Shown here: positions 1 through 5,868 of the stretch, piece by piece | Layout of the letters: each line of letters begins with the position of its first letter | Numbering within the stretch: the first letter of the stretch is position 1 | DNA from: Nitrososphaerales archaeon TH5895 | GTDB taxonomy: Archaea > Thermoproteota > Nitrososphaeria > Nitrososphaerales > Nitrososphaeraceae | NCBI GenBank assembly: GCA_014523695.1 | Contig: JAATVS010000390.1 | Location: forward strand, 1-9,008 | DNA length: 9,008 bases | Direction of reading: 5' to 3' | Notes under the pieces: model-generated | Seen by the model: only the letters and a program-made list of their open reading frames with translations | Told to the model about the DNA's origin: nothing | Database searches by the model: none | Program-made: the position numbers and the translations under genes

Positions 1-98
1 CCATCAATATCTGTTACCATACCAATAACTTTTCCCATGTAGGTTCCGTACATATCCTTAACCTGTTTACCAATAAACTCTAACTTTACTTCACTCAT
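1..98 (-). CDS. CdvA-like PRC-barrel protein, N-terminal fragment
   Basis: The minus-strand frame starts with ATG at 98-96 and stays open to the window edge. It gives about 32 residues beginning MSEVKLEFIGKQVKDMYGTY and continuing with MGKVIGMVTDIDG. The pattern GK-x-VKD-x-YG-x-x-x-GKV-x-G is typical of a PRC-barrel beta domain. In Thaumarchaeota, N-terminal PRC barrels of this kind are best known from CdvA, the DNA- and membrane-associated component of the ESCRT-like Cdv division machinery, where a coiled coil follows. Only the barrel start is visible, so CdvA is an inference; another PRC-barrel protein, for example one linked to RNA maturation, remains possible. The PAC2-family gene lies upstream on the same strand with a 121-bp gap, and a TATA-like element in that gap suggests separate transcription. 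Confidence 0.6.
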   Translation of the reverse strand, partial: MSEVKLEFIGKQVKDMYGTYMGKVIGMVTDID

Positions 99-117
99 GC
101 AAACGCTTTATTAAGCT

Positions 118-127
118 GATATAATGG
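118..127 (-). promoter_or_regulatory. TATA-like box for the CdvA-like gene
   Basis: Read on the minus strand this is CCATTATATC, placed about 20-29 bases before the ATG at 98. This spacing would give a leaderless or nearly leaderless transcript, as for other genes in the window. Confidence 0.4.
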
Positions 128-154
128 CAATGTTGTCAAAATTGTTGAATTATT

Positions 155-197
155 TAGCAAAAGATTTCATCGTAAGCGAATTCGAATACTTTTGCTA
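155..197. repeat. Nested inverted repeat between the PAC2 and CdvA-like genes
   Basis: Two perfect 9-base arms, TAGCAAAAG (155-163) and CTTTTGCTA (189-197), enclose a 25-base loop. The loop itself contains the palindrome CGAATTCG (177-184). The structure lies just past the stop codon of the PAC2-family gene and before the promoter of the CdvA-like gene. It could be an RNA hairpin at the 3' end of the PAC2 transcript or a protein-binding site. There is no U-rich tail of the bacterial type. Confidence 0.5.
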
Positions 198-219
198 GTT
201 TACTAACTTCTATTCCAGT

Positions 220-960
220 CTACGCTATTCCAGGGGGTTTGCCCCCATGTTCCATCACATTTTCTATGTAATTCGTTTGCTGTTCCATAAACTTTTTGCG
301 CTTTTCTTCTTCTTCTAATTCTTTCATATCCAAAGAAGGGATTCCTAGAATCTTTGTTAATGTATGTAGAATAGCCTTAGCGGTCATAGGTTGGATAACA
401 TTAGGATTATCGATTTCGCCCAGAATGCACATCGCATTCAATCCTCTTTCCTTTGCAAGTCCTAATATTAGACCATTAAATCCTATAATCTGTCCTTCTC
501 CCTCTAAGATATTCATATTGAATTTACTTATCTTATCAACAATCTGTTCATTATTTACTGCGCCATACACCCCATTTGAAGTAGAGGTACTTTGTCTCAA
601 GGCTGCGCCTATCGAGTACAACATTTTTGCATCAACTCTGTCAGCCATTTTCAGAACTTCGTAGCATATTTCGTACAGTCTTCGCGGATCAGAAGGATTA
701 AAATCTCCTGTAAATATTACAAGATCATATTTAGAAACCCAATAAAATTTATAGCTTGACTGAACATACCTAATGATGCCTTGGTTATATGTTACAAAAG
801 GTGGCCAAAATGCATAAATTTCTGCGAAGAGGTCAGCTGCGAGTCTCGTAGCCAAAAGAGTCATTCCCATACCTGCAACATTGCCCATATCAGGCAAAGC
901 AGCAATCATAGTTGGTTGTGAGACAAAAGTGGGAATCTTGTGAATCTTTAAATTAAGCAT
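220..960 (-). CDS. PAC2-family (proteasome assembly chaperone-like) protein
   Basis: This 246-residue protein starts at ATG 960-958. Its features match the archaeal PAC2 family, related to eukaryotic proteasome assembly chaperone 2 and archaeal PbaA/PbaB: a hydrophobic N-terminal strand followed by PDMGNVAGMG (23-32), a TGDFNP segment (84-89), and a glycine-rich core from GEGQIIGFNGLILGLAKERG (154-173) to ILGEI (179-183). Residues 212-235 are highly charged (EEEEKRKK) and probably helical. Archaeal PbaB binds the proteasome through a C-terminal HbYX tail; this protein ends in KPPGIA, so that docking tail is not seen and a proteasome role should not be assumed. It is soluble, with no signal peptide. 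It is the upstream minus-strand neighbour of the CdvA-like gene. Confidence 0.88.
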   Translation of the reverse strand: MLNLKIHKIPTFVSQPTMIAALPDMGNVAGMGMTLLATRLAADLFAEIYAFWPPFVTYNQGIIRYVQSSYKFYWVSKYDLVIFTGDFNPSDPRRLYEICYEVLKMADRVDAKMLYSIGAALRQSTSTSNGVYGAVNNEQIVDKISKFNMNILEGEGQIIGFNGLILGLAKERGLNAMCILGEIDNPNVIQPMTAKAILHTLTKILGIPSLDMKELEEEEKRKKFMEQQTNYIENVMEHGGKPPGIA

Positions 961-976
961 ACTCTACTGTTGATAG

Positions 977-986
977 AATTATTTTT
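977..986 (-). promoter_or_regulatory. TATA-like box for the PAC2-family gene
   Basis: The minus strand reads GGAAAAATAATT before the start, an A-rich BRE/TATA-like stretch 17-26 bases upstream of ATG 960. The spacing is slightly short, so the assignment is tentative. Confidence 0.3.
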
Positions 987-1014
987 CCGGAATAAAAATT
1001 ATTGCAAGATGGAT

Positions 1015-1026
1015 TTAAAATATAAT
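1015..1026 (+). promoter_or_regulatory. TATA-like box upstream of the broken zinc-ribbon gene
   Basis: TTAAAATATAAT lies 26-37 bases before ATG 1052, the position expected for an archaeal TATA box on a nearly leaderless transcript. It supports 1052 as the ancestral start of the small zinc-ribbon gene. Confidence 0.45.
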
Positions 1027-1051
1027 TTAGACTTGAAATTTTATTACCTAC

Positions 1052-1187
1052 ATGTCAGTGGAAAATAAATAAATCTGTTGACATCACTTCCGAAACAGAT
1101 GATGCAATAAAATATTGTATAGGGTGTGGAGTGAAAATGTCCAAAAAGTTGCGGATTTGCCCTGCCTGTGGAGGAAGTCAGATTTAA
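1052..1187 (+). pseudogene. Small zinc-ribbon protein, frame broken at an AAAT repeat
   Basis: The downstream frame ends with KYCIGCGVKMSKKLRICPACGG and a stop at 1185-1187. Its two CxxC knuckles (C-x-x-CG, then CPACGG), 11 residues apart, are those of a compact four-cysteine zinc ribbon. That frame has no usable start. ATG 1052 instead opens a frame reading MSVENK and then stops at 1070-1072. Between them lie three tandem AAAT units (1063-1074). Removing one unit joins the frames into a continuous 43-residue protein starting MSVENKSVDITSETDDAIKY and running into the ribbon. The TATA-like box at 1015-1026 fits ATG 1052. Interpretations are a recent frameshift pseudogene, a phase-variable gene or a sequencing error. 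Small zinc ribbons of this type are common in Thaumarchaeota and mostly of unknown function. Confidence 0.6.
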
Positions 1188-1198
1188 ATTTTAAATTT

Positions 1199-1241
1199 TA
1201 CCTATTATTTTTGTCGTCTCTAGGAAATTCTAATTTTTGTC
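1199..1241 (+). terminator. T-rich stretches between convergent genes
   Basis: Downstream of the zinc-ribbon stop are TATTATTTTTG and CTAATTTTTG. Archaeal RNA polymerase terminates at such U-tracts without needing a hairpin. The region also separates this gene from the convergent end of the SpoIIM-like gene. Nothing else is recognisable in 1188-1269. Confidence 0.35.
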
Positions 1242-1269
1242 TTACAGATAAATGACAAATAGTTAAATG

Positions 1270-1812
1270 CTAAATGCTAATTCTAGTATCGGATAATCCA
1301 TTCAATCTAGCAATCATTTCCCATTCTATAATTGCCCCGCTCAAGAGTAGGATTACTACAACTCCTATCTCTACTAAAGTAGACAGAAGATATTCCCTCC
1401 AATACTTTCTCTTTAATAAAGAATAGAAGAGCATACCGCTTCTGGATATGGCAAGACCGTAAGCAACAATTTCCATTAATCCAAAAGGAGTAACAAGAAT
1501 CAGTAAAGGTGAGATATCATTAAGGTTAGCAGATGTTGCTGCTATTGCATTAAATACCATACCTGTTGAAAAACCAGAAAAAATTCCTAAACCTACACCT
1601 AGTAATGGAACAAACATGCCTAATCCAATCTTTGCATTATTAATGAATATCCCTGTCTGATCAATATCTTTAATTTGATTCATGAACCGGTTTTTTAGAT
1701 CATTTACTTCTGAGCCGCTCATATATATTGATGAACCCCAATAATACGAGATAAGAAAAGTGATTATACCAAATGCAAGATACAGTAAACGTCTCTTGAT
1801 GGTGAGATGCAA
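1270..1812 (-). CDS. SpoIIM/DUF95-family integral membrane protein
   Basis: This 180-residue polytopic membrane protein resembles the stage II sporulation protein M (DUF95) family, which is found well beyond spore formers. Hydrophobic segments lie near 9-29, 62-90, 103-128 and 144-163. The family-like signature is a FINNAKIGLGMFVPLLGVGLGIFSG-type region (57-80; FINN, then a glycine-rich helix) followed by VTPFGLMEIVAYGLAISRSG (107-126), corresponding to the family's PHG-x-x-E motif with Glu114. The start is TTG 1812-1810; no ATG or GTG lies upstream in frame before a stop, and a TATA-like box sits at the right distance. The gene is divergent from the polymerase D small subunit. Its role in archaea is unknown; a transport or membrane-organising function is only conjecture. 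Confidence 0.8.
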   Translation of the reverse strand: MHLTIKRRLLYLAFGIITFLISYYWGSSIYMSGSEVNDLKNRFMNQIKDIDQTGIFINNAKIGLGMFVPLLGVGLGIFSGFSTGMVFNAIAATSANLNDISPLLILVTPFGLMEIVAYGLAISRSGMLFYSLLKRKYWREYLLSTLVEIGVVVILLLSGAIIEWEMIARLNGLSDTRISI

Positions 1813-1835
1813 TTCAGTGTATGGGTATTTGCTCC

Positions 1836-1845
1836 TATAATTATT
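1836..1845 (-). promoter_or_regulatory. TATA-like box for the SpoIIM-like gene
   Basis: The minus strand reads AATAATTATA about 24-33 bases before TTG 1812. This supports both a leaderless transcript and the unusual TTG start. It lies inside the first in-frame stretch before the DP1 start, which argues against the longer DP1 reading. Confidence 0.5.
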
Positions 1846-1868
1846 TGTAGTTATTATTCATTTATCTG

Positions 1869-1876
1869 TTATAGAA
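1869..1876 (+). promoter_or_regulatory. Possible TATA-like box for the DP1 gene
   Basis: TTATAGAA lies about 33-40 bases before the preferred GTG start at 1909. The match is weak and the spacing slightly long; a second A/T-rich run at 1879-1890 is an alternative. Confidence 0.25.
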
Positions 1877-1908
1877 ATGTAATTCAATATGGCGGTTTCA
1901 TAGTCAAG

Positions 1909-3474
1909 GTGGACAATTTGGATTTCGGAACAGAAATATCCAATGCCCTATGTTTTGCAATTAGTAAAGGATATCAGATACATCCTGACGCTTTTGAAAT
2001 GCTCAAAGGGCTTGATATAGATATTCTAGGGATCATTCAAGACATTATTAAAGCCAAGGTAATTGGTAAAGATAATTCTTTAATTCTGGTTGAAGATATA
2101 AAAATGGTCGTTGATAAACATTCTAAAAATGGAGGATCTCAAAACAGTTCTTGCAATAAGTCTTCGTCATTAGATTCATTACATCTACACAATAGTGATA
2201 CATCAGAACCAGTATCATACAGAGTACTTTTAGATCCAACTCCTATAATTAATAGTGGAGAAGGAGTTGAAGGGTATATTTCGCTATTTAGAAGCAGGTA
2301 TGAAAAATCTATGCGCATCTTATCCTTACGTCCAGATAGTAGACGAATCACAAGAGTAAAAACTCTGAAGAAAAAAAATACAGATACTGGAAATCAGAAA
2401 CCATACATGCGATATGAACAATTTTCAGGATTATCCTCAACAATGGTTGTAGCTGGCTTGGTTATGTCAAGACAGTTAAAGCGTCATGGATTAGAAATAG
2501 TGATAGATGATTTTAGTGGAGATTTACATGCAATGGGTACAACTGAGGATATAAAAAAACAGGGATCGTTGATTACCACAGATCAAATGGTTATGTTAGA
2601 ATTAGAGAACAGTGGGAAAAGTCAAAGTTTCGCTATAAAAAATATAATATCACCGGATATTCCAGATCATTTGCCAAACAGGGCCAAATCTGAATCCTAC
2701 GTGGTATTAATCTCAGACTTACATGTAGGAAGTACATATTTCATGGAAACTGCATTTATGAAATTTTTGAATTGGATATCAGCAGCTGATGATGAAATTG
2801 TAAGGAAGATCAAATTTCTATGTATTGGCGGTGATTTAATTGATGGTATAGGAATATTTCCTAATCAAGACAAAGAATTACTTGAATTAAATATTAATAG
2901 TCAGATGTCACATGTAATAGACTTACTCTCACGTATACCTAAACACATTAATGTTTTTGTTATTCCTGGAAATCATGATCCTGGTCGAAGAGCATTACCA
3001 CAACCTTCTATTCCTAGGCAAAACTCTGAAAAACTTTATACATTTCAAAATTTTAAGATGCTTGGAAATCCTAGTTTAATCGAATTGAATGGTGTAAAGA
3101 TACTAATGTACCACGGACAGAGTCTAGATGATATCATAGGTACGATCCCTGATCTAAGTTATGCCAAGCCTGCGGAAGCAATGAAAGTATTATTGAAGGC
3201 AAGACATCTTTCTCCTATTTACGGAGAACGTACTCCTATAGCACCCGAACAAGAAGACCATATGGTAATTACTGAAGTCCCAGACATATTTCATTCAGGA
3301 CACATACATGTTCTAGATGCTCAAAATTACCGTGGAACATTAATAGTAAATTCTGGAACTTGGCAGGGACAGACAAACTTTCAAAGAACCATGGGCATTA
3401 TACCTAATCCTGGAGTTGCAGTTATAGTTAATCTGTCTACACTTCAACCATTTATAATGGATTTTAATCAATAG
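1909..3474 (+). CDS. polB: DNA polymerase D small subunit DP1 (proofreading exonuclease)
   Basis: This is the small subunit of the archaeal replicative polymerase PolD, a calcineurin-like phosphoesterase with Mre11-like 3'-5' exonuclease activity that pairs with DP2. Numbered from GTG 1909 (521 residues), the motifs are ISDLHVGS (268-275), CIGGD (305-309), PGNHDPGRR (353-361), MYHGQS (400-405) and SGHIH (463-467). All metal ligands are present, so proofreading is probably active. The frame also runs back to ATG 1807, but those 34 residues are hydrophobic, unlike DP1, and overlap the promoter and start of the divergent SpoIIM-like gene. GTG 1909, giving VDNLDFGTEISNALCFAISK, is preferred. The helical N-terminus and a Ser/Asn-rich linker precede the OB-fold and phosphoesterase parts. 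Its stop overlaps the 3' end of orc1. Confidence 0.93.
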   Translation: MDNLDFGTEISNALCFAISKGYQIHPDAFEMLKGLDIDILGIIQDIIKAKVIGKDNSLILVEDIKMVVDKHSKNGGSQNSSCNKSSSLDSLHLHNSDTSEPVSYRVLLDPTPIINSGEGVEGYISLFRSRYEKSMRILSLRPDSRRITRVKTLKKKNTDTGNQKPYMRYEQFSGLSSTMVVAGLVMSRQLKRHGLEIVIDDFSGDLHAMGTTEDIKKQGSLITTDQMVMLELENSGKSQSFAIKNIISPDIPDHLPNRAKSESYVVLISDLHVGSTYFMETAFMKFLNWISAADDEIVRKIKFLCIGGDLIDGIGIFPNQDKELLELNINSQMSHVIDLLSRIPKHINVFVIPGNHDPGRRALPQPSIPRQNSEKLYTFQNFKMLGNPSLIELNGVKILMYHGQSLDDIIGTIPDLSYAKPAEAMKVLLKARHLSPIYGERTPIAPEQEDHMVITEVPDIFHSGHIHVLDAQNYRGTLIVNSGTWQGQTNFQRTMGIIPNPGVAVIVNLSTLQPFIMDFNQ

Positions 3475-4690
3475 AAAGTAATCCTGTGAGGATAGAATCC
3501 TCTTTTAAGGCTTCCTTCACAGTTGAATGTGGCACGGTGATCCTAAGTTTTTGTGATCTACCATATCTGCCTTGACTTATTACATCACTAGTTATTAGTC
3601 CTAATTGATCTAACTCACTCATTATTTGGGTTATTCGACGTTGGGTTAATGGTTCTTGCTCAATACGTCTACATATATCTGAGTATATTTCATATACTTC
3701 TCCAGTGTTGCCATTTCTTGATTTCAATACTGCTAACATTAGTATTTTGGTATGCGTTGTTGAATTTCTCAAAACTTCATAATTTGTATCCTTTTCAATT
3801 TTTTCTTGTGCTAATCTAATATGCTTTTCTTCAACTTTATTTGCTCTTTCTATTTCTGCAATTTCAGCTGCTACTCTTAAAAGGTCAATCGCCTTTCTGG
3901 CATCTCCATGCTCTCTACCGGCCATAGCTGCACAAAGATTAATAGCCGCACTTGAAACTACGCCTTCATTAAATGCTATCATTGTCCTTTCTGCAAGGAT
4001 TCTTTGCAGTTGTTCTACAGTATACGGATTGAACACCAACTCTTCTTCGCTGAGACTGCTCCTAACTCTAGGATCAAGTTTATCCTTAAATGTTAGACTA
4101 TTAGATATTCCTATTAAACTAATAAATGATTCAGTTGAGAATCTCTCGTTAGCCCTAGTAAAATTATAAAGTATATCATCCCCATTCTTTTCCACCAGTG
4201 AATCAATTTCATCTATAACAAGAATCACATAAAGTTTCTTCCTTCTTTGAATAAATTCTAATATTCTATCGGTTGCCTCACCCATTGATAAGCCTGTAAA
4301 ATGAACCTGTAATTTTTTTTCTCCTTTATTAATGCCCATATTTTCAGCAATTTCGTGTAGGACCTTATATGCTGTATTAGCACTCTTTGCGTTTACAAAT
4401 GGCACTGTTAATTCTAATCCTAACTCCTCGCCCTTAACAGAAAGTCGATGTAAGACATTCTTAACCACGGCAGTCTTTCCCGTTCCTGGTTTCCCAAAAA
4501 GCAATAAATTAGATGGTCGAGATCCTTTTAAAACAATAGATAAAGTATGTGCGATAGTCTTACTTTCTTCATCTCTAAATGGAAGTCGGTCAGGCACATA
4601 ATCTATGGTTAATGCTCTTCTATCTTTAACAACTAGCGACGTTCCTGAAGCAGCTTTATCAAATATACTATCAAGGGTATCATCATTCAA
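3464..4690 (-). CDS. cdc6: Orc1/Cdc6 replication initiator
   Basis: This 408-residue AAA+ initiator binds origin recognition boxes and loads the MCM helicase. Motifs include the lead-in VPDRLPFRDEE (32-42), Walker A GKPGTGKT (66-73), Walker B VILVIDEID (155-163), sensor 1 around ISNS (195-198), the DPRVRSSL arginine-finger region (206-213) and sensor 2 GDARKAIDLLR (262-272). A C-terminal winged-helix domain (about 310-388) contains the recognition-helix segment LTQRRITQIMSELDQLGLI and a basic wing GRYGRSQKLRI. Every catalytic element is intact. The start is TTG 4690-4688: an in-frame stop lies at 4699-4697 and a TATA box sits 27-34 bases upstream. The gene lies next to the putative origin, and a degenerate ORB overlaps its upstream region, which suggests autoregulation. 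Its 3' end overlaps the DP1 gene by 11 bp. Confidence 0.95.
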   Translation of the reverse strand: MNDDTLDSIFDKAASGTSLVVKDRRALTIDYVPDRLPFRDEESKTIAHTLSIVLKGSRPSNLLLFGKPGTGKTAVVKNVLHRLSVKGEELGLELTVPFVNAKSANTAYKVLHEIAENMGINKGEKKLQVHFTGLSMGEATDRILEFIQRRKKLYVILVIDEIDSLVEKNGDDILYNFTRANERFSTESFISLIGISNSLTFKDKLDPRVRSSLSEEELVFNPYTVEQLQRILAERTMIAFNEGVVSSAAINLCAAMAGREHGDARKAIDLLRVAAEIAEIERANKVEEKHIRLAQEKIEKDTNYEVLRNSTTHTKILMLAVLKSRNGNTGEVYEIYSDICRRIEQEPLTQRRITQIMSELDQLGLITSDVISQGRYGRSQKLRITVPHSTVKEALKEDSILTGLLSID

Positions 4691-4716
4691 ATTTATTCAT
4701 CATTCCTATTACCATG

Positions 4717-4724
4717 TAAATATA
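4717..4724 (-). promoter_or_regulatory. TATA box for orc1/cdc6
   Basis: The minus strand reads TATATTTA 27-34 bases before TTG 4690, the standard spacing for a leaderless archaeal mRNA. A G-rich element, part of a degenerate ORB, lies just upstream. Confidence 0.6.
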
Positions 4725-4729
4725 CCCAC

Positions 4730-4750
4730 ACCCCTGTTTTTCCTTTCCAA
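4730..4750 (-). promoter_or_regulatory. Degenerate ORB upstream of orc1
   Basis: On the minus strand this reads GGAAAAACAGGGGT at its core, against GGAAATAAAGGGGT in the perfect ORBs (12 of 14 identical). Over the full 21 bases about 14 match. It directly abuts the orc1 TATA box, so initiator binding here could repress or modulate its own gene. Confidence 0.5.
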
Positions 4751-4880
4751 CATAAGAAAGATACTAAACTAATATGGTGTTAACAACAAGTTAACAAACG
4801 ATTTTAAACAGTAGAATCAATTATTGTTAATTCTTAACTTAACTATCAATTAATGAATATATTAGATAATGAGATATGGG
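4751..4880. other. AT-rich segment, candidate DNA unwinding element
   Basis: Thirty G/C bases in 130 give about 77% AT, rising to 84% in 4801-4870. It is bracketed by two degenerate ORBs whose G-runs both point outwards. Two GTTAAC sites (4779, 4790) and further TTAAC motifs lie inside. Confidence 0.55.
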
Positions 4881-4901
4881 CTGCAAAAGAAATCAAGGGG
4901 T
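4881..4901 (+). promoter_or_regulatory. Degenerate ORB, inverted relative to the perfect pair
   Basis: The core GAAATCAAGGGGT matches the perfect ORBs (GAAATAAAGGGGT) except at one base, and 16 of 21 positions agree overall. It is on the plus strand, facing the two perfect ORBs and bounding the AT-rich segment. Confidence 0.55.
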
Positions 4902-4965
4902 GTGTGTTAATACACTACTAAATCAGGTGTTAACTCTGGTTCTCAACCATACTTTACTAGCATAG

Positions 4966-5004
4966 AATGTCCCAAAATATACCCCTTTATTTCCACTGGA
5001 GAGT
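4966..5004 (-). repeat. 39-bp direct repeat, copy 1, containing an ORB
   Basis: Identical over 39 bases to 5027-5065. The minus strand contains CTCCAGTGGAAATAAAGGGG followed by TATATTTTGGG. The CCAGTGGAAA core plus G-run matches the archaeal origin recognition box recognised by the Orc1/Cdc6 winged helix and AAA+ domains. Confidence 0.85.
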
Positions 5005-5026
5005 TAATAACGTTTTTAACATTGTT

Positions 5027-5065
5027 AATGTCCCAAAATATACCCCTTTATTTCCACTGGAGAGT
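5027..5065 (-). repeat. 39-bp direct repeat, copy 2, containing an ORB
   Basis: Perfect second copy of the 4966-5004 repeat, in the same orientation, with a period of 61 bp and 22 bp between copies. Conservation extends beyond the ORB core to the flank TATATTTTGGGACATT. The two sites lie roughly on the same face of the helix (close to six turns). Confidence 0.85.
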
Positions 5066-5232
5066 AAATCTGAACTGCATTTCAGAATTTGTTATTAACA
5101 AACAATGAGAAATGATTTAATCCCAGCTTCTCATAATTTTTCCTTAACAGTTTGCAATTAATAAAGCGTGTTAATGATGATTTAAGGTAATGTTAACAAA
5201 ACTTGAAATAATAAATCAAATGCAGAACAGGC

Positions 5233-5868
5233 CTATACTGATTCTAGATTCTGTTCAGTCCTAGTTGTGACGTTCAAATCATTATGCAAATCATGTAAAT
5301 GTCGTAATCCTGTGTCAGTAATGCTATATTTAAATGGCTTAGAACTTGTATCTCTTATCACAAAACCTGAGTGATATAATCCATTCATTATACGGGATGT
5401 ATGTTCACGTGTCTTTCTGACCCTCTCTTGAATTTGCCTTGTCGTCATGGGTTTCTCCTTTAATAATAACAATATTTGCTCTAAAGTATCTATGTACGTA
5501 TGTGTTTGTGCAGGTTTCTCCGTAGATTCTTCGATAATCACATCATTTTGTGATATCATATCAATATCACGTTCTGAATCACGTTCTGAAATGTCCTTTT
5601 TATTGTCTATGTCACGTGATATTAAGTTAGTCCTTTTCGACATCTCTAACATGTCAACCTTAAATTGGAGATCTGCAATTGCTTTATCATATACTTGTAA
5701 TTTATCGGCATATTGTTTTATTCTGTTATCAACAATTGCATTTTTTAGGGAACTGTTATTATGCTTAAAGAATTTCACAGCCTTGTAAGATAGAATTATT
5801 GCAACTCCACAAAAAAAAGAAACTACTACCAATAGCAGGGTGTGCATGTCATAGCCGTCAAACATCAC
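5233..5868 (-). CDS. Membrane-anchored winged-helix DNA-binding protein
   Basis: I do not recognise a named family. The 211-residue protein has one N-terminal transmembrane segment (about 10-29) followed by basic residues (KAVKFFKHNN), so the C-terminus should be cytoplasmic. A helical, probably coiled-coil stretch (40-78) and a charged Ser/Asp-rich linker (80-120) lead to a MarR/PadR-like winged helix (127-193), with QILLLLKEKPMTTRQIQERV, an HTSRIMNGLYHSGFV recognition part and a KPFKYSITDTG wing. This architecture would hold a DNA-binding domain at the membrane. Starts GTG 5868 and ATG 5865 are adjacent and equally plausible. A TATA-like box (5889-5897) and an 18-bp palindrome over the start suggest its own regulated promoter. 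It directly borders the putative origin. Eight consecutive T bases encode part of the membrane segment and could be mutation-prone. Confidence 0.75.
   Translation of the reverse strand: MMFDGYDMHTLLLVVVSFFCGVAIILSYKAVKFFKHNNSSLKNAIVDNRIKQYADKLQVYDKAIADLQFKVDMLEMSKRTNLISRDIDNKKDISERDSERDIDMISQNDVIIEESTEKPAQTHTYIDTLEQILLLLKEKPMTTRQIQERVRKTREHTSRIMNGLYHSGFVIRDTSSKPFKYSITDTGLRHLHDLHNDLNVTTRTEQNLESV

Larger units (their letters stand above)
4691..5232. other. Putative chromosomal replication origin (oriC)
   Basis: This 542-bp gene-free region lies between orc1/cdc6 and the membrane winged-helix gene. It contains two perfect ORB-type elements (4981-5001 and 5042-5062) and two degenerate ones in opposite orientations (4730-4750 minus, 4881-4901 plus). 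The degenerate pair flanks a segment of about 77% AT (4751-4880; 84% in 4801-4870) suitable as a DNA unwinding element. About fourteen GTTAA/TTAAC motifs are scattered through it. Archaeal origins commonly sit beside orc1/cdc6 and contain ORBs with a CCAGTGGAAA core followed by a G-run, as seen here. No competing coding frame was found. Confidence 0.85.

Noticed and set aside
296..664. Plus-strand open frame opposite the PAC2-family gene
   Set aside because: It is antisense to a clearly conserved protein, has no family motif and no promoter of its own.
1188..1269. Small RNA or tRNA between the zinc-ribbon and SpoIIM-like genes
   Set aside because: No cloverleaf or conserved RNA structure was found; the stretch is simply T/A-rich.
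2139..2351. Minus-strand open frame inside the DP1 gene
   Set aside because: A short shadow of the polymerase subunit with no recognisable domain.
4332..4601. Plus-strand open frame opposite orc1
   Set aside because: It covers the Walker A region of orc1 in antisense; its composition follows the real gene.
4966..5065. Possible CRISPR array from the 39-bp repeats
   Set aside because: There are only two copies with a 22-bp gap, no cas genes, and the repeats contain ORB cores next to an initiator gene.
5612..5619. TCACGTGA as a bacterial-type parS site
   Set aside because: Only the 8-bp core matches; the outer bases of parS are missing and no ParB is encoded here. It is kept only as part of the palindrome cluster.
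5447..5788. Plus-strand open frame opposite the membrane winged-helix gene
   Set aside because: The opposite strand gives a coherent membrane segment plus winged helix; this frame is only a serine-rich shadow.
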